A stretch of 23,197 bases of DNA, taken from a virus. The DNA lies in the IMG/VR virus record IMGVR_UViG_3300042564_001184, positions 1 to 23,197 of that record; one strand, given 5' to 3'. Within the stretch, counting starts at the first letter, position 1. Every line of letters starts with the position of its first letter. The translations under genes were made by a program, and so were the position numbers. A model generated the notes under the pieces. The model saw only the letters and a program-made list of their open reading frames with translations. It was not told the origin of the DNA and did no database searches. Below, piece after piece: positions 11,808 to 17,970 of this stretch.

Positions 11808-12043
11808 AGTTGTTCCTTTCCGCCCTCACGAATTAGGAGCACGATAGCCCCATTGTCCTCAAGAGCCTTCTTCACTCTTACCATGTATTCAATAGCAGAC
11901 CTCTTGTCTTCGTCTAGCAGACGCATAAAGGTGTCTTCTCTTGCAACCACACTAATAAAGTGATCGTTATCAATGAGTTCTACACCAAAGTTTCTTGGTG
12001 CAGGGACTGACCTAAACGCTCTACGCATTTCATCGGTATACAT
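11804..12043 (-). CDS. Hypothetical protein
   Basis: A 79-residue soluble protein. Features seen are RAFRSVPAPRNFGVELIDNDHFISVVA, then EDTFMRLLDEDKRSAIEYMVRVKKALEDNGAIVLLI. It has an alternating beta-alpha-beta look and could be a small mixed-fold domain. I do not recognise it. It is coupled to the WhiB gene before it (TAATG) and the membrane-protein gene after it (ATGA). Such tight linkage implies coordinated expression under the WhiB unit. Confidence 0.5.
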   Translation of the reverse strand: MYTDEMRRAFRSVPAPRNFGVELIDNDHFISVVAREDTFMRLLDEDKRSAIEYMVRVKKALEDNGAIVLLIREGGKEQL

Positions 12044-12333
12044 TATTTATCCTTATCCATAGTTAGAGTCTTCCATGTCTCTGACCAATCCTGCTTTGTC
12101 CTGTGCTTGTTGAATTCTCTAGAGATCTTTCCATTTTCAAAATAGATTCCTCCCCAGACTCCCCAACCCTTGTTAGTTACAGCAGATGCAAAACACTGCT
12201 TTCTTACAGGACATTCAGCACATATCGAGTCTACAAAACTCCTTGAATCTACGTCTTCTTCATAGTCATCAAAGAATGTGTTTATCTCCATGCCCAGACA
12301 GGCTGACTTTTTCTTCCAGTCATGTCTATCCAT
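12043..12333 (-). CDS. WhiB-family iron-sulfur regulator
   Basis: A 96-residue protein when started at the ATG at 12331-12333 (the TTG at 12342 would add three residues). The four cysteines (C12, C38, C41, C47) are spaced as CX25CAECPVRKQC, the signature of the [4Fe-4S] cluster. WGVWGG follows at about 57-62, the G-V/I-W-G-G turn that contacts sigma factor. WhiB-like proteins bind SigA region 4 and DNA and control transcription in Actinobacteria and their phages; mycobacteriophage TM4 WhiB is a known case. The basic tail (KHRTKQDWSETWKT) is short. It is the clearest host clue in the window and a candidate for reprogramming the host or the phage promoters described here. Confidence 0.88.
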   Translation of the reverse strand: MDRHDWKKKSACLGMEINTFFDDYEEDVDSRSFVDSICAECPVRKQCFASAVTNKGWGVWGGIYFENGKISREFNKHRTKQDWSETWKTLTMDKDK

Positions 12334-12334
12334 T

Positions 12335-12544
12335 TCAGCCAACTAACTTATTTGGAATCTCCCAACCATCAGTAGTTGCCTCGTAACGTTTCTGCACGAT
12401 CCACTTACCGTCAACGAGTGCTCCGTCTTTAGACATGGCACCGTTTTCTTTGGTCTTGTTTTCGATGACTGTCCAGCCATCCCATGAAAGATTGTCATTA
12501 TTCTTGACAATCTCTTCCATTGTTTCAAGTGATTTGATTAACAT
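12335..12544 (-). CDS. Small hypothetical protein
   Basis: A 69-residue protein with WDGWTVIENKTKENGAM and a short beta-rich end (GALVDGKWIVQKRYEATTDGWEIPNKLVG). The N-terminus is acidic-helical. It starts at ATG 12544 with a strong AAGGAG ribosome-binding site four bases upstream. The stop comes one base before the ATG of WhiB, so it probably opens the WhiB operon. No promoter is convincing in the 40-bp gap to the next gene upstream. The function is unknown. Confidence 0.6.
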   Translation of the reverse strand: MLIKSLETMEEIVKNNDNLSWDGWTVIENKTKENGAMSKDGALVDGKWIVQKRYEATTDGWEIPNKLVG

Positions 12545-12584
12545 TTCACTCCTTGTTGTGTAGGTTTGCTATTTGTGTTTTGCA

Positions 12585-12935
12585 TTAGAATCTGTACACC
12601 CAAAGATTTGCATCCTTGTCGTGTGCATTCTGTGCCTGCTTTGACCAGGTCTCCTTTGGTTTGGAGAAAAAGGCAAAGTAGTCTATATAGTTAAGGTTAG
12701 AGTCAATCCACTGTGGTGGAACCTTAACAAGTTTAATCTTAATTCCTTGCGACTTTAGGGTACGCTCGGTGATGTTAGAGAACTCCTGACCAAAAGAATT
12801 GATCTGCATCGGACCAGCAGAATAGATGATAAACTCCTTGTCATCTTCTGGCAAGTCTCTTAGTGCTGTCCCAATTGCTCTCAGAAATATCTGGTAGTCA
12901 TTAAAACCTTTAGTGCCCTGTATTGCTACTATCAT
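12585..12935 (-). CDS. SLOG-superfamily-like protein (DUF2493-like)
   Basis: A 116-residue protein when started at the ATG at 12935; a GTG two codons earlier is also possible. GGAAGGAA lies eight bases before the ATG. MIVAIQGTKGFNDYQIFLRAIGTALRDL and FIIYSAGPMQINSFGQEFSN read as a Rossmann-like nucleotide-binding fold with a GTKGF loop, as in SLOG proteins that bind nucleotide or ADP-ribose derivatives. IKLVKVPPQWI and YIDYFAFFSKPKE continue it. SLOG families often sense or bind nucleotides in conflict systems, but this small form is common in actinophages without known role. It overlaps the upstream membrane-anchored gene by 26 bp, a pairing I recall from other actinophages. Confidence 0.6.
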   Translation of the reverse strand: MIVAIQGTKGFNDYQIFLRAIGTALRDLPEDDKEFIIYSAGPMQINSFGQEFSNITERTLKSQGIKIKLVKVPPQWIDSNLNYIDYFAFFSKPKETWSKQAQNAHDKDANLWVYRF

Positions 12936-13329
12936 CGTCACTTCCTTCCGTCAGTCTTTCAACTATATAACTTATTCTATTCAATTCTACCTTATCCATA
13001 GCCATCGTGTCAATAGGTGTTCCAGAAGAATAGTCAACCATTCCCTCTTCGCTAATTGGAGCCGTGAACACGTTATTGTTCGATATCCAGTATGCGTTGT
13101 TTTCGATCACAGCAATGCGAACCATTTGAGATTTCTTGTGATTCCTTGCCTGGGACTCTTTTTCCTTGGGTGGCATGTAGGGAATTGCTGGCTTTATTCT
13201 CTCATAGATGTTGCTCTGACTGTGGAATACCCTGCTCACCCTTGGCTTGCTAGCACCAACTCTTTTAATTATAAACAGTATAGTCAGTGCTATCACGACG
13301 GTTGAGATGGAGCCAATTAAATATTCCAC
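12910..13329 (-). CDS. Membrane-anchored conserved phage protein
   Basis: A 139-residue protein started at GTG 13329 (MEYLIGSISTVVIALTILFII). Residues 4-22 form a transmembrane helix, followed by KRV. The cytoplasmic part has FHSQSNIYERIKPAI, then VRIAVIENNAYWISNNNVFTAP and TPIDTMAMDKVELNRISYIVERLTEG. This is a conserved actinophage protein without known function. It is cotranslated with the SLOG-like gene by a 26-bp overlap, so the two may act together at the membrane. The GTG has a weak ribosome-binding site. No enzyme motif is seen. Confidence 0.6.
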   Translation of the reverse strand: MEYLIGSISTVVIALTILFIIKRVGASKPRVSRVFHSQSNIYERIKPAIPYMPPKEKESQARNHKKSQMVRIAVIENNAYWISNNNVFTAPISEEGMVDYSSGTPIDTMAMDKVELNRISYIVERLTEGSDDDSSNTGH

Positions 13330-13337
13330 GGCTAAAC

Positions 13338-13745
13338 CTACTTGCCAGATTTAGCACGTGCTTTTGCTAGTGCTTCGAAGTCTTTTACTTTGGTATCGCC
13401 CAGGTATCCCCAGGCGTAGCCCTTCTCAATCATCTCGTGATTGACAGAGTTGCCATCACCGTCAAGATATAGCCAACCAAGAATGCGACCATACTTCTCA
13501 GACGAGTCCATCTTCTCGGTCTTAATAACAATATTCTTGGCAGCCTTAATGCGTTCTGCCAGATACTTCTTTGACTCTAGTCCAAGAGCCTTTTCTGCCT
13601 TGTCAGTTGTGCGTGACTCTGGGGTATCGATACCAGCCAAACGAACACGTGATGTAAAACTAATGTCAAATCCCAGATCAATTACAACGTCGATGGTGTC
13701 CCCATCTACTACGTTGGTTACTTGCTTTACGTAATACTCAAACAT
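13338..13745 (-). CDS. Staphylococcal nuclease-type (thermonuclease) protein
   Basis: A 135-residue OB-fold nuclease (SNase). VDGDTIDV (13-20) supplies the Ca2+-binding aspartates. RVRLAGIDTPE (33-43) gives R35 and E43, and EKYGRILGWL (83-92) gives R87; the positions happen to match Staphylococcus aureus numbering. The end GYAWGYLGDTKVKDFEALAKARA is a short version of the C-terminal helix. It lacks a signal peptide, so it should act inside the cell, where it might break down host DNA or RNA. Mature S. aureus nuclease is 149 residues, so the length is near normal. The start overlaps the DUF2061 stop by 8 bp. Confidence 0.88.
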   Translation of the reverse strand: MFEYYVKQVTNVVDGDTIDVVIDLGFDISFTSRVRLAGIDTPESRTTDKAEKALGLESKKYLAERIKAAKNIVIKTEKMDSSEKYGRILGWLYLDGDGNSVNHEMIEKGYAWGYLGDTKVKDFEALAKARAKSGK

Positions 13746-13947
13746 TTTTTAAACCCCATTTAATCTTGCTCCATATGCGTTCATGAAAGAAGTAGATAAC
13801 TATCTTTACCACAACTTCAATACTAACAATGGCAGTAGCCATATCTATTCTACCAGTAATCACTAAAGAAATTATAAAAGTATTTAGACTTTGCCAGAGC
13901 CTATAGGTAAGTGCTTTGATTATTGATCTGGTATTTGTTTCTTTCAA
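13738..13947 (-). CDS. DUF2061-type small membrane protein (copy 1)
   Basis: A 69-residue protein with two hydrophobic segments (about 16-32 and 37-52), ending FFHERIWSKIKWGLKN. The RSIIKALTYRLWQSLNTFIIS start and the HERxW end are the hallmarks of DUF2061. The start is TTG at 13947, overlapping the TGA of the kinase fusion gene. A GGGA lies just before. It is read as an accessory membrane protein, and the function of the family is unknown. A second copy lies at 15638-15841. The two differ through most of the sequence but share the same fold pattern. Confidence 0.75.
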   Translation of the reverse strand: MKETNTRSIIKALTYRLWQSLNTFIISLVITGRIDMATAIVSIEVVVKIVIYFFHERIWSKIKWGLKNV

Positions 13948-14696
13948 ATTCCCAGTTCCTTACGTTTCTGTGTGGCGGAGATAGCCTGTAGTTCTTGAGA
14001 CAGTTCAACCTTCTCAATCTTGTATCCTACATCACGACCATAAACAATGTTAGTGATGTTTGGCAGTCTAAGAATTAAAGTCCCCACTCGTTCCTTGCTA
14101 TTCTCACGTATATATCCGACAACTTCTTCATAAGTAAGCGGATCTTTTTCCGAAGTTCCATATGTATTCCTTACCCCAACCAATACCTGGTCAGTTCTCT
14201 TGTGAGCCTCGTCCTTGAGTGCCTCATGTCCTTCGTGCCACGGCTGATATCTTCCCAACTGTAGTGTTGTTGGTGCTGACCAGTCAAACAGTCCAAACCT
14301 TTCAATTACCCTGTCTACAGATAGGTCCGAGAACTCATTTATGACCAGGTCATGCTCGATTGGATCTTCCCACAGAGCGTTTGTGTCTTGGTACCTGCTC
14401 TCAGAAATTGTGTTAGTCCAGATCAATGCGTCTGGCTTTCCAAATGCTGCTCTCGTCTGCTCTGTCGGGCATACAAAGTCAACTATGACTGTCTGTCCCT
14501 GGCGTGACAGTAGCCTTGCCATTTCTCCAAGTCGTCTAGAGTGCTCTACCCGATTGGAAACAGAAAAGTCCAGATCGGAGTTTACTGTAGCCCTTACTTC
14601 GTCAGCGTTTAGGTGTATTGCCCCGATACGCTCCCTGAGTGCTTTTGCCAATGTTGTCTTGCCAGATCCTGGCAGACCAAGTATTTGAATTATCAT
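13944..14696 (-). CDS. APS-kinase-like / nucleotidyltransferase fusion protein
   Basis: A 250-residue two-domain protein. Residues 1-120 resemble adenylylsulfate kinase: GLPGSGKT (7-14), HLNADEVRATVNSDLDFS (28-45), RVEHSRRLGEMARLLSRQG (49-67), FVCPTEQTR (74-82). Residues 142-250 resemble HxGH nucleotidyltransferases: LGRYQPWHEGHEAL (147-160, HEGH 154-157), GRD (220-222) and ISATQKRKEL (239-248). If the second domain were ATP-sulfurylase-like, the pair could make PAPS from sulfate and ATP, matching the two sulfotransferase-like proteins. The GRYQPWHEGH form, however, is closer to NMN adenylyltransferase or cytidylyltransferase enzymes, so NAD or another nucleotide conjugate is an alternative. 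Length and order differ from CysNC and NadR. Function needs biochemistry. Confidence 0.75.
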   Translation of the reverse strand: MIIQILGLPGSGKTTLAKALRERIGAIHLNADEVRATVNSDLDFSVSNRVEHSRRLGEMARLLSRQGQTVIVDFVCPTEQTRAAFGKPDALIWTNTISESRYQDTNALWEDPIEHDLVINEFSDLSVDRVIERFGLFDWSAPTTLQLGRYQPWHEGHEALKDEAHKRTDQVLVGVRNTYGTSEKDPLTYEEVVGYIRENSKERVGTLILRLPNITNIVYGRDVGYKIEKVELSQELQAISATQKRKELGI

Positions 14697-14699
14697 TGT

Positions 14700-15254
14700 C
14701 TATCTTTCTTCTAATGGCATGATGTCTACCAAAAGATGTACTCTATCTGTCTGAGAGTTGTTTCTTACATAGTGGGTTCGTGTATTGTTTATCTCCCAGC
14801 ACTCACCCTCTTGCATGTTCAACTCTTCTATTCCAACTCCGAACATTGTATCAGATGATGTAATGATTGGCAAGTGGTGTCTTCTTGTTGTTGTTAGGTA
14901 GTCGCCAGAGTCCACGTGCTCTGGAATATCCTGACCTGCCAATAACTTTATCAACAGAACGTTCCCACGACTGCCGTTGTGGAGTGCCTCAAGATCCTGA
15001 ATGATATCCTCTACTGCGTCAAGCAGTTCTAGGTTTGCAACGTTAGTCTCTACAAAAAAGGGTTCGCCCTTCTGCCATCTAAGGTCCGCCTTGTAGACAA
15101 AGTAGGACAGCGTGTGTTTGTGGGTCTCAAAACTATCTTGTCTGGATGTATCCAGTAGCCACTCGTCGCCCATGCCCTGCACAATTGAAATTAGCCTGTC
15201 AACGTTAAAGTCAGCGATCTTTTTAAAATTAAAGTTTTCCAGTTCTTTAGTCAT
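14700..15254 (-). CDS. Aspartyl/asparaginyl beta-hydroxylase-like protein
   Basis: A 184-residue cupin-fold 2OG-Fe(II) dioxygenase-like protein when started at ATG 15254; a TTG at 15296 would add 14 residues. Metal ligands are H113 and D115 (PEHVDSGDY), with H161 (THYVRNNSQTDRVHLL) as the distal His and R171 ten residues later for the 2OG carboxylate. HHLPIITS (126-133) matches the conserved HLP of the family. The enzyme would add a hydroxyl to Asp or Asn, or another acceptor. Its start overlaps the DUF7455-like gene by 8 bp, and its stop is three bases before the kinase fusion gene, so the two may act in one pathway. No membrane segment is seen. Substrate unknown. Confidence 0.8.
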   Translation of the reverse strand: MTKELENFNFKKIADFNVDRLISIVQGMGDEWLLDTSRQDSFETHKHTLSYFVYKADLRWQKGEPFFVETNVANLELLDAVEDIIQDLEALHNGSRGNVLLIKLLAGQDIPEHVDSGDYLTTTRRHHLPIITSSDTMFGVGIEELNMQEGECWEINNTRTHYVRNNSQTDRVHLLVDIMPLEER

Positions 15255-15462
15255 TTCCCTGCAACCTGTTCTCAATAAGACGATCTCTCTCGTCAACTAC
15301 TTCAAAGGCAAACGACTCCAACTTTTCTCCGCTCGACTTGTTGTAGTGGTGAGAACAGAACATAAGTTCTCCAGAGATACCCCTGACCTGAACATATGCC
15401 TGTGCCCCACAACTGTCACAACGATCGGCTGCAGTAAGTACCCACTCTTGTGTCTCTACCAT
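15247..15462 (-). CDS. DUF7455-like small zinc protein
   Basis: A 71-residue protein. ADRCDSCGAQAYVQV (12-26) has C15 and C18, and GELMFCSHHYNK (31-42) has C36, H38 and H39. This layout is the small zinc protein of Actinobacteria (DUF7455), whose role is unknown but which is coded near housekeeping sigma factor genes. The tail FAFEVVDERDRLIENRLQ is helical. The ATG shares TAATG with the FmdB-like gene before it. The host-like nature suggests capture from an actinobacterium. It might help modify transcription, which is inference from the family context only. Confidence 0.75.
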   Translation of the reverse strand: MVETQEWVLTAADRCDSCGAQAYVQVRGISGELMFCSHHYNKSSGEKLESFAFEVVDERDRLIENRLQGND

Positions 15463-15638
15463 TACTTGTCCGTTCTGTAGAATCCGCTGCCCTTAAACTG
15501 AATGCCAACTCCACCAATAACTTGGCTCATTCGATACCCACAGTTTTCACAAAAGTGCTCTGGTGATGGGTCATGAATGCTTCTTGTTTCTACCAACTTA
15601 GTTTCACATTCTCTACATACATATTCATATGTTGGCAT
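15462..15638 (-). CDS. FmdB-type zinc-ribbon protein
   Basis: A 58-residue protein. MPTYEYVCRECETKL opens with the FmdB signature. C8, C11, C30 and C33 (CREC and CENC) form a four-Cys zinc ribbon, and QFKGSGFYRTDK is the typical C-terminus. Members are widespread putative regulatory proteins with an unproven role. The gene overlaps both neighbours by single bases (TAATG at 15638 and 15462), an extreme packing. I take it as real because the match to the family is full length. Confidence 0.88.
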   Translation of the reverse strand: MPTYEYVCRECETKLVETRSIHDPSPEHFCENCGYRMSQVIGGVGIQFKGSGFYRTDK

Positions 15639-15841
15639 TAGTTAACCTTTCTGCCAAACTTAGCCCACAAGCGTTCGTGGATAAAGTAGCCAATTGCTTC
15701 CCATCCGATATAAAGCAGTGCACCCCAGGTGGCGTACTCCCACTCACCAGTGAATAGATAGATGACTCCAGCAACTCCAACAAGATGAAAGGTTTCCCAA
15801 CTTGCAGTTTTTAGAAAACTACGCTTTTTAGAATCTGACAT
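15638..15841 (-). CDS. DUF2061-type small membrane protein (copy 2)
   Basis: A 67-residue protein (KRSFLKTASWETFHLVGVAGVIYLF) with two hydrophobic segments and the characteristic YFIHERLWAKFGRKV end. It is the second DUF2061 protein in this window. The start ATG directly follows the M23 endolysin stop (TAA-ATG), and it is coupled to the FmdB gene. A Trp-rich second segment (WGALLYIGWEAIGYF) differs from copy 1. The function is unknown; the small membrane hairpin beside an endolysin leaves a lysis-related role open, as does regulation. Confidence 0.78.
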   Translation of the reverse strand: MSDSKKRSFLKTASWETFHLVGVAGVIYLFTGEWEYATWGALLYIGWEAIGYFIHERLWAKFGRKVN

Positions 15842-16669
15842 TTACTTAATCTTTCCCCACGTTAGTGGACCAACAATACCATCGGCAGTTAGTTTATTCT
15901 TCTTCTGAAGGTCAACAACCGCTAGGTGAGTTTTCTCTCCAAAGGTTCCAGGAGTGTCTCCGACAACACCAAGAGAGTTTTGAAGATACGTTACCAAACC
16001 ATTCTTAGAGCCCTTCTTGAGGGTACCCTTGAGTGCTGGCTTTACAGGTGCCTTCGCTGTTGCTTTTGCAGGTGGCTTCGGTGCAGTTGTCGCAGGCTTA
16101 ACAATTGCTGCAGCACCCTTGGCATCGTGCGTTGGCTCTGGTGCCACTGGATCATCTTCTGTTGCAACTACCGATGCTGTGGCAATAATCTTTTCCTGTG
16201 CAATCAGTGCCTTAAAGAATGCAATTGGTTCAATATAGTTCTTGCCGTTTGCATCCCAGATGTGTTGCTTACCAAGACGAAGTTCCCAGTGCAAGTGCTT
16301 GCCAGTAGACATACCAGTGGAAGCCATTTTCCCTAGTGGAGTCCCTGCCTCAATCTTCTGACCCTTCTTTACCTTGATGGTTCCATCGCCCATGTGTGCG
16401 TATAGAGAGGTGTAGTCCTTACCATTAATCTTGTGAAGCAAGATAACGTAGTTACCAAAGCCACCACCAGCAGCAGTAGACTTCTTAGCCTCAATTACCT
16501 TGCCATCGTATGGAGCCTCGATCCAGCATGGCTCATGCTTAGACCAGATGTCGGTTCCGTTGTGATGCTTCTTCTTCTTTGTTACTGGGTGAATTCTCAT
16601 GCCCATTAGTGAGGTAGCCTTGAAATCTACTCCAGGTTTTCCGTCAATGGGGAATTGTGCTTTAGCCAT
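15842..16669 (-). CDS. M23 endopeptidase endolysin with peptidoglycan-binding domain
   Basis: A 275-residue endolysin. Residues about 10-140 form a LytM/M23 metallopeptidase: HNGTD with H36 and D40, H92, and HLH (H125, H127) as zinc or catalytic residues. It cuts peptide cross-links of peptidoglycan. A linker of Ala, Lys, Pro and Thr (about 165-215) is followed by a PG_binding_1 domain (GLVTYLQNSLGVVGDTPGTFG, KLTADGIVGPLTWGKI). No signal peptide is seen, so it needs a holin. The start is clear: AGGAGG lies five bases before the ATG, and a near-consensus promoter is just upstream. Together with the secreted transglycosylase at 518-1054 it gives two complementary wall-cleaving activities. Confidence 0.9.
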   Translation of the reverse strand: MAKAQFPIDGKPGVDFKATSLMGMRIHPVTKKKKHHNGTDIWSKHEPCWIEAPYDGKVIEAKKSTAAGGGFGNYVILLHKINGKDYTSLYAHMGDGTIKVKKGQKIEAGTPLGKMASTGMSTGKHLHWELRLGKQHIWDANGKNYIEPIAFFKALIAQEKIIATASVVATEDDPVAPEPTHDAKGAAAIVKPATTAPKPPAKATAKAPVKPALKGTLKKGSKNGLVTYLQNSLGVVGDTPGTFGEKTHLAVVDLQKKNKLTADGIVGPLTWGKIK

Positions 16670-16674
16670 AATAG

Positions 16675-16723
16675 CCTCCTAAATGCTCGTAACTATTCTA
16701 TCACTTATTGGTGATGCTGTCAA
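16675..16723 (-). promoter_or_regulatory. Strong promoter and ribosome-binding site of the M23 endolysin
   Basis: TTGACA (16718-16723) and TAGAAT (16695-16700) are separated by 17 bp on the minus strand. The predicted start near 16688 leaves a short leader, with AGGAGG (16675-16680) five bases before the ATG. The -35 begins four bases after the stop of the 16727 gene, so the endolysin can be switched independently of the genes before it. Confidence 0.85.
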
Positions 16724-16726
16724 GAC

Positions 16727-17383
16727 TTATTCTCTTCCGTCGGACTCTACAATGATCTCTCTGTTATGGAACCAATACGGCAAGGCGTAACGCTGACCAC
16801 TAGTCATTTTGTGGACCTCGTGTACGTACAAAAAGTTTGATGGGAAAAATATGATGCTACCTGCTGTGGGCTTAATTTTTACACCAGAGTTTACAAACTC
16901 GATCTCTCCGCCCTCGTAGTCATCATTGAGATACGTTACTGCAGACAGCACTCTGCTGCTAACGCCCTGATCTTGGTGAGCAGGAAGAAATCCATCGCTT
17001 GTATATCTGAGAACATGTATCTGGTTCTCCCTGCCCTTTATATTATTTTCAGCAAATGGATACAGGACCTGAGAGTAGTGTTTTAGTGCTAGGTTTAGGC
17101 TGGAGTCAAGTCGTTGATATATAGATGTCTGCTCTTTTGCATAGTAGTCTTCTTCAGAAATGTGCTTGTCTTCTAGCAGATACTTTTTGTCACAAAACTT
17201 GTTGTCCCCATATTCCCAAGTACCCCACGGCTTTAGTCGTGTTTCGTGTCCAGAGTGCTCATTGTTTTCATACCTACGGTCTAGGTCAAGAATGTCTTTT
17301 ATTATTTTATCTGGGTCGTTTACGACCCCCCTGTAGATTACTAGACCAAGATCTAGGATCTCAAAGTCAAGATTTTGGAACAT
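16727..17383 (-). CDS. 2OG-Fe(II) oxygenase (prolyl 4-hydroxylase-like), copy 1
   Basis: A 218-residue protein. The iron ligands are H136 and D138 (LPAHQDQG) and H188 (YVHEV), and R198 (GQRY) ten residues later binds 2-oxoglutarate. LNDDYEGGEIEF (152-163) is a common core strand. It would hydroxylate a protein or glycan group. The substrate may be a virion or host-surface molecule, as it lies beside glycosyltransferase genes. The ATG lies inside the tail of the upstream oxygenase gene (17-bp overlap). No signal peptide is seen, so the enzyme is cytosolic. Confidence 0.85.
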   Translation of the reverse strand: MFQNLDFEILDLGLVIYRGVVNDPDKIIKDILDLDRRYENNEHSGHETRLKPWGTWEYGDNKFCDKKYLLEDKHISEEDYYAKEQTSIYQRLDSSLNLALKHYSQVLYPFAENNIKGRENQIHVLRYTSDGFLPAHQDQGVSSRVLSAVTYLNDDYEGGEIEFVNSGVKIKPTAGSIIFFPSNFLYVHEVHKMTSGQRYALPYWFHNREIIVESDGRE

Positions 17384-17966
17384 ACTCTCGAGCCTTCCAG
17401 GTGTCTGCTTGTCCAGGCTCTAGGAAGTCTGGGTCTGCATGCTGTGGCAAACTTGTATGCATATATAGGGCGGTGAACCTATGTCCACTTGTAATTTTTG
17501 TTATGCCATGAACATATTCAGTGCCTGCACTTGGGAAGAACACTGCAGAATACTTCTTTGGCTTATATTCGTACCCCTGATTTGGAAAGTAGATAACTCC
17601 GCCCTCGTACTCTTCTGGATCATTGAGGTATATGACGGTGCTAAACTCAATAAAGTTTTCCTTACCGCTTGCATCGGTGTGCATTCCACCTTCTGTTCCT
17701 GCAACCCAGTGAGAGCCAAAGGTTTTGAACACGTAGATTGGATTCAAGAAACCGTTTGCATCTTTGTGAACATCATTAGATTTGTGACCATACTTAATCA
17801 GAATGTCCATTACACGCTTGTTATATGGGAACCCAGTGCCCCCAAAGTATGTGCTGTACCTTTCTGGGTATGGGTTAATCTCTGATGGACGCATCTGCTC
17901 TTCGATCAGCGTGGCAGCGTCTTCTGGCGTTATAAAGTTTTCAATGACTAATATTCTATGGCTCAT
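17367..17966 (-). CDS. 2OG-Fe(II) oxygenase (prolyl 4-hydroxylase-like), copy 2
   Basis: A 199-residue protein. H96 and D98 (MHTDASG), H153 (YVHGI) and R163 (GHRF) form the metal and 2OG sites, the last pair again ten apart. DPEEYEGGVIYFP (116-128) and AVFFPSAGTEYVHG are conserved core parts. It is alignable to the 16727 product only over the core, so the pair is an old duplication or two captures. The start at ATG 17966 lies 4 bp after the upstream glycosyltransferase stop. Protein hydroxylation before sugar transfer is a possible shared logic, since hydroxyl groups are glycosylation sites (inference). Confidence 0.83.
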   Translation of the reverse strand: MSHRILVIENFITPEDAATLIEEQMRPSEINPYPERYSTYFGGTGFPYNKRVMDILIKYGHKSNDVHKDANGFLNPIYVFKTFGSHWVAGTEGGMHTDASGKENFIEFSTVIYLNDPEEYEGGVIYFPNQGYEYKPKKYSAVFFPSAGTEYVHGITKITSGHRFTALYMHTSLPQHADPDFLEPGQADTWKAREYVPKS

Positions 17967-17970
17967 GATA

